This document shows, one piece after another, positions 43,419 to 53,000 of a DNA stretch of 64,000 nucleotides. Under the pieces are notes generated by a model. The model was given only the letters and a program-made list of their open reading frames with translations. It was not told the origin of the DNA and made no database searches. The translations under genes were made by a program, and so were the position numbers. The stretch lies in NCBI RefSeq assembly GCF_002291145.1, contig NZ_NTGE01000140.1, positions 1 to 64,000 on the forward strand, given 5' to 3'. Origin of the DNA: Streptomyces sp. SA15 (GTDB lineage Bacteria > Actinomycetota > Actinomycetes > Streptomycetales > Streptomycetaceae). Each line of letters begins with the position of its first letter. The first letter of the stretch is position 1.

Positions 43419-44501
43419 ATGCAGTTCGGGATCTTCAGCGTCGGCGATGTCACGCCGGACCCGACCACGGGCCGGACGCCGACCGAGCGTGAGCGCATCA
43501 AGGCCATGGTCGCCATCGCGCTGAAGGCCGAGGAGGTCGGGCTCGACGTCTTCGCGACCGGCGAGCACCACAACCCGCCGTTCGTCCCCTCGTCGCCGAC
43601 CACCATGCTCGGCTACATCGCGGCGCGCACGCAGCGGCTGATCCTCTCCACCGCCACCACCCTCATCACCACCAACGACCCGGTGAAGATCGCCGAGGAC
43701 TTCGCGATGCTCCAGCATCTGGCGGACGGCCGGGTGGACCTCATGATGGGGCGCGGGAACACGGGGCCCGTCTATCCCTGGTTCGGGCAGGACATCCGGC
43801 AGGGCATCAACCTCGCCATCGAGAACTACGCCCTCCTCCACCGGCTGTGGCGCGAGGACGTCGTGAACTGGGAGGGGAAGTTCCGCACGCCGCTCCAGGG
43901 CTTCACCTCCACGCCCCGCCCGCTCGACGGCGTGCCCCCGTTCGTCTGGCACGGCTCGATCCGCTCGCCGGAGATCGCCGAGCAGGCCGCGTACTACGGC
44001 GACGGCTTCTTCCACAACAACATCTTCTGGCCGGCCGACCACACCAAGCGGATGGTCGAGCTGTACCGGACCCGGTACGCCCACTACGGGCACGGCACGC
44101 CCGAGCAGGCCATCGTGGGGTTGGGCGGGCACGTCTTCATGCGGAGGAACTCGCAGGACGCGGTGCGCGAGTTCCGGCCGTACTTCGACGTCGCGCCCGT
44201 CTACGGGCACGGGCCGTCGCTGGAGGACTTCACCGACCAGACCCCGCTGACCGTGGGCTCGCCCGAGCAGGTCATCGACAAGACGCTGACCTTCCGCGAG
44301 TACGCAGGCGACTACCAGCGCCAGCTGTTCCTCGTGGACCACGCCGGGCTGCCGCTGAAGACCGTGCTGGAGCAGATCGACATGCTCGGCGAGGAGGTCG
44401 TGCCCGTCCTGCGGAAGGAGTTCGCGGTGGACCGCCCGGCCGACGTGCCCGACGGGCCGACCCACGCGTCGTTGCTCAAGGCTCAGGAGGCCACCGTATG
44501 A
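43419..44501 (+). CDS. LLM class flavin-dependent oxidoreductase (CE1758-type luciferase-like monooxygenase)
   Basis: A 360-residue TIM-barrel protein of the bacterial luciferase family: MQFGIFSVGDV at the start, ATGEHHNPPF, ARTQRLILSTATTLITTNDP, MGRGNTGPVYPWF and GHVFMRRNSQDAVREF. It uses reduced FMN to oxygenate an unknown substrate. The next gene encodes a matching NADPH:FMN reductase, so the two form a two-component monooxygenase. GGAGGG precedes the ATG. The regulator may be the AraC protein or an unknown repressor of the inverted repeat. Confidence 0.9.
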   Translation: MQFGIFSVGDVTPDPTTGRTPTERERIKAMVAIALKAEEVGLDVFATGEHHNPPFVPSSPTTMLGYIAARTQRLILSTATTLITTNDPVKIAEDFAMLQHLADGRVDLMMGRGNTGPVYPWFGQDIRQGINLAIENYALLHRLWREDVVNWEGKFRTPLQGFTSTPRPLDGVPPFVWHGSIRSPEIAEQAAYYGDGFFHNNIFWPADHTKRMVELYRTRYAHYGHGTPEQAIVGLGGHVFMRRNSQDAVREFRPYFDVAPVYGHGPSLEDFTDQTPLTVGSPEQVIDKTLTFREYAGDYQRQLFLVDHAGLPLKTVLEQIDMLGEEVVPVLRKEFAVDRPADVPDGPTHASLLKAQEATV

Positions 44502-44527
44502 GGCGCTCAGGAGGCCGCCGTATGAAG
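44481..44527. repeat. Tandem duplication of a 24-bp RBS/start segment
   Basis: Copy 1 (44481-44503) and copy 2 (44505-44527) both contain GCTCAGGAGGCC and CCGTATGA. Each holds a ribosome binding site and an ATG. The first ATG (44498) overlaps the stop of the luciferase-like gene; the second (44522) is the likely reductase start. Confidence 0.85.
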
Positions 44528-45148
44528 CTCGTCGTCGTCTCGGCCGGGCTGAGCGTCCCGTCCTCCACCCGGCTGCTGGGCGACCGGCTGGCCGCGGCGG
44601 CTGCCGAACGGGGCTCGGCGGAGGTTCAGGTCGTCGAGTTGCGCGACCTGGCCGTGGAGATCGCGCACAACTTCACGAACGGGTTTCCTGGGCGGAAGCT
44701 GAGCGCCGCGATCGACGCGGTGACCGGGGCCGACGGGTTGATCGTGGTGACCCCCGTGTTCTCCGCGTCGTACAGCGGGCTGTTCAAGTCGTTCTTCGAC
44801 GTGATCGACAAGGACGCGCTGGCGGGCAAGCCGGTGCTGATCGCGGCCACGGGCGGCACGGCCCGGCACTCGCTGGTGCTCGAGCACGCTCTGAGGCCGC
44901 TCTTCTCCTACCTCCGGGCCGTCGTCGTCCCGACCGGGGTGTACGCCGCCTCGGAGGACTGGGGCGCCGAGGGACTGGACGGGCGGGTCGCGCGGGCGGC
45001 GGGGGAGCTGGCTGGGCTGATGACCGGCCTCGCGGCGTCCGCGCCGGCGATGGACGACTCCGACCACTCCGACCACTCCGACCACTCTGACGACTTCGCG
45101 GTCGTGCCTTTCGAGGAACAGCTCGCCGCGCTGCGGCCCGCGAGGTGA
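44522..45148 (+). CDS. NADPH-dependent FMN reductase (CE1759-type)
   Basis: A 208-residue flavodoxin-like reductase: LVVVSAGLSVPSSTRLLGDR, GLIVVTPVFSASYSGLFKSF (the FMN loop) and LIAATGGTARHSLVLEHAL. It would supply reduced FMN to the upstream monooxygenase. A short acidic repeat, three Asp-His-Ser units near residues 180-190, lies in the linker before the C-terminal FEEQLAALRPA. The ATG at 44522 has AGGAGG upstream in the duplicated segment; an in-frame ATG at 44498 would add eight residues. Confidence 0.85.
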   Translation: MKLVVVSAGLSVPSSTRLLGDRLAAAAAERGSAEVQVVELRDLAVEIAHNFTNGFPGRKLSAAIDAVTGADGLIVVTPVFSASYSGLFKSFFDVIDKDALAGKPVLIAATGGTARHSLVLEHALRPLFSYLRAVVVPTGVYAASEDWGAEGLDGRVARAAGELAGLMTGLAASAPAMDDSDHSDHSDHSDDFAVVPFEEQLAALRPAR

Positions 45149-45158
45149 GAGGACGGTA

Positions 45159-45183
45159 GGGGAGCATCCTCCGGTTGCTCCCC
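45159..45183 (+). terminator. Terminator after the FMN reductase gene
   Basis: Perfect 8-bp stem GGGGAGCA (45159-45166) / TGCTCCCC (45176-45183) with a 9-base loop, 10 bases after the stop codon. Confidence 0.7.
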
Positions 45184-45265
45184 CACCGGTGAGAGGCCAG
45201 TAAGAAGGTGCCCACTGAGCCGTTCATCACGTCGTACGACCGTGATGGCTTGGCACACTGTGGGC

Positions 45266-45982
45266 GTGCCCCAAACTGTGCTGCTCGCCGAAGACGACCG
45301 CGCCATCCGTCACGCCCTGGAGCGCGCCCTGACGCTGGAGGGCTACCAGGTCACCGCGGTCGTCGACGGCGTCGAGGCGCTGGCGCAGGCCCACAAGACC
45401 CCGCCGGACGTGCTCGTCCTCGACGTGATGATGCCCGGGATCGACGGACTCCAGGTCTGCCGGGTGCTGCGCGCCGAGGGCGACCGCACGCCGATCCTGA
45501 TGCTGACGGCGCTCGTGGAGACCCAGGACCGGATCGCCGGTCTGGACGCGGGCGCCGACGACTACGTGGTGAAGCCCTTCGACGTCGAGGAGGTCTTCGC
45601 CCGGCTGCGTGCCCTGCTGCGGCGGACCAGTCCGGTCGGCGCGCTGACCGGCGTACCGAAGCCGCCGCCGCCGGTGCCCGACGGGCGGATCGAGGCGGCC
45701 GGGCTGCGGATGGACGTGCAGGCCCGTCGCGCCTGGCGCGGGACGCGGGAGCTGGAGCTGACGCGCACCGAGTTCGAGCTGCTGGAGCTGCTCGTGCGCA
45801 ACGCGGGGATCGTGCTCGACCACTCCACCATCTACGACCGGATCTGGGGCTACGACTTCGGGCCCGGTTCCAAGAACCTCGCCGTGTACGTCGGCTATCT
45901 GCGCCGCAAGCTGGACGAGCCGGGGGCGGCGCAGCTGATCCACACGGTCCGCGGGGTGGGTTACGTGCTGCGGGAGGACTGA
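45266..45982 (+). CDS. OmpR-family response regulator
   Basis: A 238-residue regulator. The receiver domain has the acidic pair in LLAEDDRAI, phospho-acceptor D53 in VLDVMMPGIDG, Thr in MLTALVE and Lys in YVVKPFD. The C-terminal winged helix has TRTEFELLELLVRN and KNLAVYVGYLRRKL. The GTG at 45266 has no clear ribosome binding site, and CACACT lies 7 bases upstream as a possible -10 box, so the transcript may be leaderless. The kinase gene follows directly at the stop. Signal and targets are unknown; it resembles MprA-like regulators. Confidence 0.88.
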   Translation: MPQTVLLAEDDRAIRHALERALTLEGYQVTAVVDGVEALAQAHKTPPDVLVLDVMMPGIDGLQVCRVLRAEGDRTPILMLTALVETQDRIAGLDAGADDYVVKPFDVEEVFARLRALLRRTSPVGALTGVPKPPPPVPDGRIEAAGLRMDVQARRAWRGTRELELTRTEFELLELLVRNAGIVLDHSTIYDRIWGYDFGPGSKNLAVYVGYLRRKLDEPGAAQLIHTVRGVGYVLRED

Positions 45983-47452
45983 GTGGGCCGCCTCGGGCGG
46001 TTGTCGTTGTCGGCGAGGCGGCGGCCCCGGCTCCGGCCCGTGATCCGGCGGCCGCGGCTGCTGTCGCTGCGGACCACCTTCGCGGTGTCCTTCGCGGCCG
46101 TGACCGCCGCCGTCACCCTCCTGGTCGGTGTGCTGTCCTACAGCGCCGCCGCCCGGCTGGTGCGGGTGGACCAGGAGTCCGTGTTCGACCAGGTCGTGCG
46201 GGATCTGCGGGACGAGGTGCGCACGGCCCGGATGTCGCCGGACGACTTCTCCTCCTCCGCGCCGGGCCACGACATCGTGCGGCCCGCCCGTACGGACGTG
46301 CAGGTGCTGGGGCCGGACGGTCGCGTCGTCGATCCGGGCAGTCCAGGGCTGCCGGTCACCGGCGCCGACCGGAGGATCGCCGCGGCCGGCACGTCCGGGA
46401 GGCTGGTCGAGCACGACGACGTCGACGTCGCCGACGACGTCTACCGGGTGGCGACCGTCTCGCTCGGCGGGGGACGGGGCGCGGTGCAGGTCGCGCAGGA
46501 GTTCAGCGACACCGAGGACCTGCTGCGGGCCCTGCAACAGCGCACGCTGATCCTGATGGTCGCGGTGGTGGTCGCCGCAGGGCTGTTCGGCTGGTGGCTG
46601 GCCCGGCGCATCACCCGGCGGCTGGTCATCCTCACCTCCGCCGCCGAGGACGTCGCCCGCACCCGCCGGCTCGGCATCCAGGTGCCCGTCACCGGCTACG
46701 ACGAGGTCGGCCGCCTCGGTCGCGCCTTCGACCGCATGCTGGGCCGCCTCGCCCAGTCCGAGGAGGACCAGCGCCGGCTGGTCCAGGACGCGGGGCACGA
46801 GCTGCGTACGCCGCTGACCTCTCTGCGTACGAACATCTCCCTGCTGCGGAGGATCGACGAGCTGCCCCCCGCCACCCGCGAAGAGCTGGTGGCGGACCTG
46901 ACCCAGGAGGCCCGCGAACTGACCGACCTGGTCAACGAGCTCGTCGACCTCGCCGCCGGGCAGTCCGACACCGAGCCGCCGCAACGGGTCGACCTCGCCG
47001 ACCTCGCCGAGGAGGTCGCGGGGCTCGCCCGGCGCCGTACCGGGCGGGAGATCCTGGTCCGCGCGAGCGGCGACACGACCACCGACGGCCGGCCCGGCAT
47101 GCTGACCCGCGCGATCTCCAACCTCGTCGAGAACGCGGCGAAGTTCGACAGCGACGGCACGGCACCCATCGAACTCGACATCGCCGGGCCCGCCCGGCCG
47201 GGGCCCTCATCCAGCGTGGGCAGCGGGTCCGTCCGCGTCGAGGTCCTCGACCGTGGCCCCGGCATCTCCGACCGCGACCTGATCCGCGTCTTCGACCGCT
47301 TCTACCGCGCCGCCGACGCCCGCTCCCTGCCCGGCTCGGGCCTGGGGTTGTCCATCGTGCGGGAGGTGGCGCTCGCGCATGGGGGAGCGCCGTTCGCTGT
47401 GCGGCGGGAGGGGGGTGGGGCGGTGATCGGGTTCACGGTGGGTGGGGGATGA
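45983..47452 (+). CDS. Sensor histidine kinase (MprB-like)
   Basis: A 489-residue kinase with two membrane helices (TTFAVSFAAVTAAVTLLVGV and LILMVAVVVAAGLFGWW) flanking a ~140-residue extracytoplasmic sensor. A HAMP domain follows. The phospho-acceptor is H272 in QDAGHELRTPL; the ATP domain has N-box NLVENAAKF, G1 DRGPGIS and G2 GSGLGLSIV. The GTG start follows the regulator stop without a gap (TGAGTG), so the two are co-translated. Signal unknown. Confidence 0.88.
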   Translation: MGRLGRLSLSARRRPRLRPVIRRPRLLSLRTTFAVSFAAVTAAVTLLVGVLSYSAAARLVRVDQESVFDQVVRDLRDEVRTARMSPDDFSSSAPGHDIVRPARTDVQVLGPDGRVVDPGSPGLPVTGADRRIAAAGTSGRLVEHDDVDVADDVYRVATVSLGGGRGAVQVAQEFSDTEDLLRALQQRTLILMVAVVVAAGLFGWWLARRITRRLVILTSAAEDVARTRRLGIQVPVTGYDEVGRLGRAFDRMLGRLAQSEEDQRRLVQDAGHELRTPLTSLRTNISLLRRIDELPPATREELVADLTQEARELTDLVNELVDLAAGQSDTEPPQRVDLADLAEEVAGLARRRTGREILVRASGDTTTDGRPGMLTRAISNLVENAAKFDSDGTAPIELDIAGPARPGPSSSVGSGSVRVEVLDRGPGISDRDLIRVFDRFYRAADARSLPGSGLGLSIVREVALAHGGAPFAVRREGGGAVIGFTVGGG

Positions 47453-47497
47453 GGGTGGCGGTGAGGTCGATCGGGCGCTCATAGTGCAAGGACCCCC

Positions 47498-47830
47498 TCA
47501 GTCCCCGGGGCTGTCCGCGTGCCAGGTCATCGTCACCGTCATGTGCGCCTCTGCCTGCGATTTTGCGATGACGGCGCCGAGTTCGGCGTTGAACCGCATG
47601 CCGAATTCCAGGCTGACCTCGTCGGGGCGGTGCGGCATGTCCCGCAGTCGCCGCAGGGCGGACGCCGCGGCGTTCCGGATCCGGTCGACCCCCTCCTCGA
47701 AGGAGGCGGTGGCATCGGCCACCGCGTTGCCCAGACGGGACACCTCGACGACACCCGGTTCGTTCTCCGCCACCTCGACGACCAGGGAACCGCTGCCGTC
47801 CTCGGACGGAAACCGCAACAACTGCGTCAT
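47498..47830 (-). CDS. Trypsin-co-occurring domain 1 (trypco1) protein
   Basis: A 110-residue protein: MTQLLRFPSEDGSGSLVVEV, then AENEPGVVEVSRLG and LEFGMRFNAELGAVIAKSQA, ending MTVTMTWHADSPG. The pattern matches the trypco1 family (CU044_2847-like), named because it occurs beside trypsin-like protease genes in NTP-dependent conflict systems. Here a trypsin-like gene is in the same cluster. It is divergent from the small peptide gene across a 145-base promoter region. A binding or switch role is inferred. Confidence 0.72.
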   Translation of the reverse strand: MTQLLRFPSEDGSGSLVVEVAENEPGVVEVSRLGNAVADATASFEEGVDRIRNAAASALRRLRDMPHRPDEVSLEFGMRFNAELGAVIAKSQAEAHMTVTMTWHADSPGD

Positions 47831-47975
47831 GTCCTCCCCCTCCTGATGCCCTGTCCGGCGGCCGCGCCCGCCCCACGCTGTATGACCTGCGGCCGTCTTC
47901 CACTGGCGAGCCATTGCAGCCACCATGGAAGCGCACCCCGAGCCGCCAAACCACCACGTCAGGGGGAACCACGGT

Positions 47976-48191
47976 ATGGCAGAGTCTGCGAAGGACTTCT
48001 GTTCCGACCTTGTCGATCTATCCGGGATCTCTTTGGCGGAGCTGCACTCCAGCGACGATCCGGCGTTGCGACGCGCGTTGAGCCGGGTGGACATCAGGGC
48101 GACCCTGGCTTTCGGGACGCTGACGGGGGACAGCCAAAGCGACGAAATGAGATTCGCCCCCGGGCGACGGCCGGATCAGCGCCAACCGTGA
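47976..48191 (+). CDS. FxsA-like RiPP precursor peptide (FxSxx-COOH family relative)
   Basis: A 71-residue peptide. Residues ~12-40 (LVDLSGISLAELHSSDDPAL, then RRALSRV) match the leader region of FxSxx-COOH precursors. F46-G-T-L-T50 stands where FxSxx would be, but 21 more residues follow, ending in a basic tail (APGRRPDQRQP). So the C-terminal FxSxx-COOH rule is broken. AGGGGGAAC precedes the ATG at 47976. The stop overlaps the next gene by 4 bases (GTGA), so peptide and hydroxylase are translated together. Assignment rests on the leader pattern and context. Confidence 0.6.
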   Translation: MAESAKDFCSDLVDLSGISLAELHSSDDPALRRALSRVDIRATLAFGTLTGDSQSDEMRFAPGRRPDQRQP

Positions 48192-50083
48192 CCTCTCGGC
48201 CGCTGGACGTCCACCGGGTGTCCCTGGAGTCTCTCCAGGCCATAGCGGCGGGCAGCGCGAGCGAGGCCGACCTGCATCTGTTGTGTTCCGCTCAGCGCAG
48301 CCAACTCCTGCTGGTCCTGCGTGCTTTGTTGGATCACGTCGACGAAGCGGCCCGGCGCACCCGGCACCCCGGTGGCTTCCCGCCGGGCCAGGTGGCTTGG
48401 CGCCTGCTGTGCACGACCGAGCGGCATGCCCCCGAGGCGGTGGAGATCGTGCTCGCCGATCCCACCGTCATGGCCTGGGCCCTGCGCCTGCTGAGACGCC
48501 TCGGTGGATCCGCTGCCACGACAGCGTCCGCTGCCCCGCTGTGGGCCGAGCTCGGCCAGTTCCACGCGCTGGCTGCGGCGGCGGCCGTGCGTGCCGGTGT
48601 CCCCGCCGTGATACGGGTGCCCGCACACCGAGGCATGGTCTGGCTTCCCGGCACGGGGATGGCGGGCCCGGTGGCGCGGCGCCGCTGGAGCGAGGCGCAG
48701 ATCCGGGTGGGGCGGGAGGGCGCCGTCATACACGGGGAACTGGCGCAGGTACGGCTGTCCCGCCTCCTTACGGCGTCGGCGCCGGGGTGGCGTCCGCTGC
48801 GGCCTGTGCGGGGCGTCGCGCCGCGTGCGGAGGAGAACGCACAGGCGGGCCCGTGGCTGGACACGGTGACCCCGTACCGCGACTTCATTCGGTATCCGAG
48901 GTCTCCCAGCCGGTTGGGCGAGCGCCGATTACAGCTGTGGGAGGACCGCCTTTCCGGTGCGTACGCCCTGTTGGACCGCGAGTCCCCGGCGGACGCCGCC
49001 GCGCTGAGGACGCTCGTGCGGCTGCTCGTACCGCGGTCGTTCCGGACGGCAGCGGGTCTGGTGGCAAGCGCGTCCTCGCTGGACGCCTTCGGCGCGGTCA
49101 CCTTGTCCCTGCCGTCCGACGCGACCCAGACGGCGGCGGTCCTCGTCCACGAGACGCGTCATCAGCAGCTGAACGCGCTGCTCAGCCTGGTGCCCCTGGT
49201 GCGGGGCACCGAGGACGAGCCCGGCGGGTCGACGGGGCGGCGCCTCTACTACGCGCCGTGGCGCAGTGATCCCCGGCCGGTGCGCGGACTGTTCCACGGA
49301 GTGTTCGCGTTCGCGGGGGTCGCGCGGTTCTGGCGGACGCACCGCAGGCACGTGACCGGAACGGAGGCGCAGCGCGCCGACTTCGAGTTCGCCGTCCTCA
49401 GGGAGCAACTGCGGGAGGCTGTCGCCGCGCTCATGACCGACGACGGCCTGACCGAGGCGGGCCGGATGTTCGTCCAGGAGATCGCGGCGCTCGTCGGGAC
49501 GTGGCAGGAGGACGTCGTATCCGGCAGACCGGACGCACTGGCCCGTCACTACTGCGCGCTACGGCGATCGGTATGGCGGGCGCGGCACCTGGAGATCACC
49601 CGGTCCGCCGCGGAGCGACTCGCCGCTGCTTGGGCGGCCAGGCATCCGGCTCCCGCGTTGCCGGCATCGATCCTGCGTCCGCGCCCTGACCTGGTGCGCC
49701 TCGATACGTTCGGACCGCTGGCCAGATACTTCCTGTCGGCGCCGGAACTCTTCGCTCGCCGACGCCGACAGGAGGAGAACGGGGATCCGGCACGCCGGGC
49801 CGAGTACGCCGCGGTCGCGGGGGACGCCGAAGAAGCCGCGCTCGGCTACACGGAGTGGGCCGCGCGCGACTCGCAGAACGTCGAGGCATGGATCGGCGCC
49901 GCGCTGACGCTTCCCGAGCACGCCCGTGGAGCAGGCGTCGCCCTGCTGCTGGACCGGCCCGAAGTGGTGTCGGGCGTTCACCGGGCCATCGCCGCTGAGG
50001 GCGGCTCTCCCGCCCCCCTCGACCTGGCCGCATGGCTCGGCGGAGAGGGCACCGGCCTCACTCCGAGTGCTGCGGAAGCCTAG
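48188..50083 (+). CDS. aKG-HExxH-type peptide beta-hydroxylase
   Basis: A 631-residue protein with the HExxH-type domain that accompanies FxsB radical-SAM enzymes or occurs alone beside FxSxx peptides. H321-E-T-R-H325 (VLVHETRHQQLNALL) is the iron-binding motif, followed by LVPLVRGTEDEPGG, a YYAPWRSDPRPVRGLFHG segment and VFAFAGVARFW. The C-terminal third has TPR-like helices (AVAGDAEEAALGYTEWAARD). Related enzymes hydroxylate beta-carbons of peptide residues using Fe(II) and 2-oxoglutarate. The GTG at 48188 overlaps the precursor gene, its probable substrate. Its 3' end overlaps the convergent FxsT-like gene by 4 bases. Confidence 0.75.
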   Translation: MTSRPLDVHRVSLESLQAIAAGSASEADLHLLCSAQRSQLLLVLRALLDHVDEAARRTRHPGGFPPGQVAWRLLCTTERHAPEAVEIVLADPTVMAWALRLLRRLGGSAATTASAAPLWAELGQFHALAAAAAVRAGVPAVIRVPAHRGMVWLPGTGMAGPVARRRWSEAQIRVGREGAVIHGELAQVRLSRLLTASAPGWRPLRPVRGVAPRAEENAQAGPWLDTVTPYRDFIRYPRSPSRLGERRLQLWEDRLSGAYALLDRESPADAAALRTLVRLLVPRSFRTAAGLVASASSLDAFGAVTLSLPSDATQTAAVLVHETRHQQLNALLSLVPLVRGTEDEPGGSTGRRLYYAPWRSDPRPVRGLFHGVFAFAGVARFWRTHRRHVTGTEAQRADFEFAVLREQLREAVAALMTDDGLTEAGRMFVQEIAALVGTWQEDVVSGRPDALARHYCALRRSVWRARHLEITRSAAERLAAAWAARHPAPALPASILRPRPDLVRLDTFGPLARYFLSAPELFARRRRQEENGDPARRAEYAAVAGDAEEAALGYTEWAARDSQNVEAWIGAALTLPEHARGAGVALLLDRPEVVSGVHRAIAAEGGSPAPLDLAAWLGGEGTGLTPSAAEA

Positions 50084-53000
50084 AGCGAGAGCAAGTCGAT
50101 GTCGGCATTGGCGCGCAGCCCCTTCTCGGCGTCGCGTGTCGCGGGGTGCGACGGGCCCAGGACGCTCCGGTACCGCTCCAGGGCCTCGGTGTACAGCTGC
50201 TCGCTCTCCTCGGTCCTGCGCAGTGCCTTCAGGTCGTAGCTCAGATTGAGCTGGACGGCCAGGTTGGCCGGGTGGTTCTCGCGCAGTCGGGCCGACTCCT
50301 CGGCCAGGGCTTTGTCGAGGGCGTGGGCGTCCTCGGGATGGCCGAGGGCGAAGTGGTCGCTGGCCAGGTTCATTCGGGCGAGCAGTGTCCGGGGGTGTCC
50401 CTCACCGAGCAGGCGGGTCAGCCCTTCGACCGTTTCCTGGTCCAGTTCCAGCGCGGCCTCGGGCTGCCCGAGCAGCCTGAGCGTCACCGCGAGGTTCATG
50501 GCGCAGGCGTAGCTGTGCGGGTGCTCCCGGCCGTACCTGGCGCGGTGCCGTTCCAACACCTGTTGGCTCAGGGCCCGTGATTCCTGGAGCTTGCCGGCCT
50601 GGCGCAGGTCGTTGGCGTGGCTGACCGCGATCAGGAGGTGGTAACGGCTGTCGGTGCCGAGGACGTCGGCGATCAGTTCGATGTACTGGCGCGACAGGGC
50701 GTAGGCGCCCTCGTGATCGCCCATCTTGCGGCGCGTCACACACCGGTTGCGGTTCACCAGTGCCGCGAAGGGATGCCGCTCGCCGAGCTTTTCGATGACT
50801 TCTTCGGCCAGCAACTCGTAACCTTCGAGTGCTTCCTCGTACCGGCCGACTTCCTGGAGGTCGAGCAGGTAGGCCTCCCGGGTGGACAGCGTGTAGATGT
50901 GGTCCTCACCCAAGGCCTCGATCCGCCGCTGCCAGGTGTTGTAGTCGAGTTCCCGGGCTGTTTCCGAGGCACCGGCCAGGCGCAGACTCACGGCGTAGTT
51001 GTGCGCGGCGAGCAGGGTGGCCGGGTCGTCCGCCCCGAACTCCCGCAGGCTTGTTTCGTAGACCCGTTTGTCCATCTGCCGCGCCTCGTCGAAGTTGCCA
51101 CGGTTGCGGTGGTGGATGGCCATGAAGCTCTGCGCCTGCAGCGTGTCCTCGTGGGCCTCACCGAGGACCCTGCGGAAGCGCTCCACGAGCCCGGACTGCA
51201 GGTTGTACGCCCGGCCGAGGTCGACGCCCTGTTCACGCAGGGCCTCGGCGATCTGCTGGTCGATGTTGAGGACCTCCTCGTGGTCCTCGCCCAGGCGGTC
51301 ACGCCAGATGCCCGCGGCACGCTCGCCCAGGATCAGAGCTCCCGCGTGGTCGCCGCGTGCGCGCAGGAACCACACCTCGTTCAGTACGAGACGACGTGTC
51401 CACGGCTCTTCGCACTCGACGGCGTTGGACGCCCTCACATGGCTGAGGAGCGAGGAGTAGCGCGGCCAGTAAGCAGCCCGCTGCGGGTTCCTCGGGTCCG
51501 CATGGGCCAGCAGTTGATGCGCGGCGTGCCGCATCATCGCCTGTTCCTGCGGATTCATCTGCTCGATCAGCACACGCTGAACCAGCCGGTGCATCTGAAC
51601 CGTGTTCTGCCGGTGATCGATCCGCGCCAGCGCATACCGCCCGATCTCCCGCACCGCCCGCCCCAGCTTGACCGGATCGTCCAGCGCGGACTGCAGCTCC
51701 TGCGGGACCGAGATGCCGCGTACGGCCGAGAAGAGGTCCCATTCGATGGGTTCCGGAGCGAAGAACGCACAGACCTGGAGCAGTTGCAGAGCGTCCGGAC
51801 GGGTCTCCCGCAGTCGGCCCAGGGACACGTTCCAGGCGGCCGCCACCGACAGGGGGTAGTCACCGGGCGGCTCGGACTGCATCAGCGCTGTGAAGTTGCG
51901 CTCGTACACCTCGAGGTACTGCTGCACCGGCATGCCGGTCTCGGCCAGCCAGACCGCGGCCTGCTCGACCGCCAGGGGCAGGTCGCCGAGGGCGGCGGCG
52001 AGGTGGTCGACGGAATCGTCGGGGAGCTGGGGGCTGCGACGCCGCAGCAGTGCGACGCTCTCCTCACGTGCAAACACATCGACCTCTAGCGAGCTGGCAT
52101 CGGTGGACCACTGGAAGTTGCGGGACGTCACGACGATGCGTCCCGGGCCGTCACTGGGGAAGTACTTGCGCACTTCCCGCGGATTCTCGGCGTTGTCGAA
52201 CACCAGTAGCCATTCGCTGTACGGCTCGCCCCGGCGCAGGGCGTCCAGTACGGCGGGCACCGCACTCATTTCCGAACCCACCTGCAGGCCCATCTGCTCG
52301 CCCAGTTCGATGAGCGACTGGACGATCTGGTTCTCCTGCTCGGACGGGATCCACCAGATCAGCCGGTAGTCACGGCTGTGCCGGTAGACGTACTCGATGG
52401 CGATCTGTGACTTGCCCACACCGCCCATGCCGTGCAAGGCCTCCGGCAGCACCGCGGTGACGCCGCTGCCCAGCCGTTCCTGCAGCCGTTCGAGCAGCAT
52501 CTCCCGACCTGTGAAGTTCCGGTTCCGCTGCGGTACGTTCCCCCAGATGCGGGGTGGGTCGTGCGGGCTTCGCTGGCCCGGGGCAACGGACAGACCGGCA
52601 GTCAAGGCAATTCCTCCTTGATGTGGACGCGCGGGCGTGGGTGCGGGCGCGGGGGAGGGCTGGGCGGGCGGAACGGTGGCGGATGCCGGCCCCGGGGGTG
52701 AAGTCCCCGTAGGGCGCGGGGTGTTCGCCGCTTCCGGGGCTTGAGGTGTTTCCGGGGCCTGAGGTGTTCGAGGCCCGTAATCTAGCGCGCCGGAGGGTGT
52801 AAAGTCGTACAACTTTGACCGCATTTCGGTCGATGAGTACCCTGATGGCCGCTTGTGCCCTGGCGTTGGAGCGCCGCCGGCGGCCTTGGCCGTCCGGGTC
52901 GGTCGGGGGCCGGCGCGCTGGAGCAGTCGGCCCAGGTGGTTCGCGCGGGTGAGGTAAGGGCCCGACACCGCGCACAGCGCCGTGTACAGGTGAGCCACGA

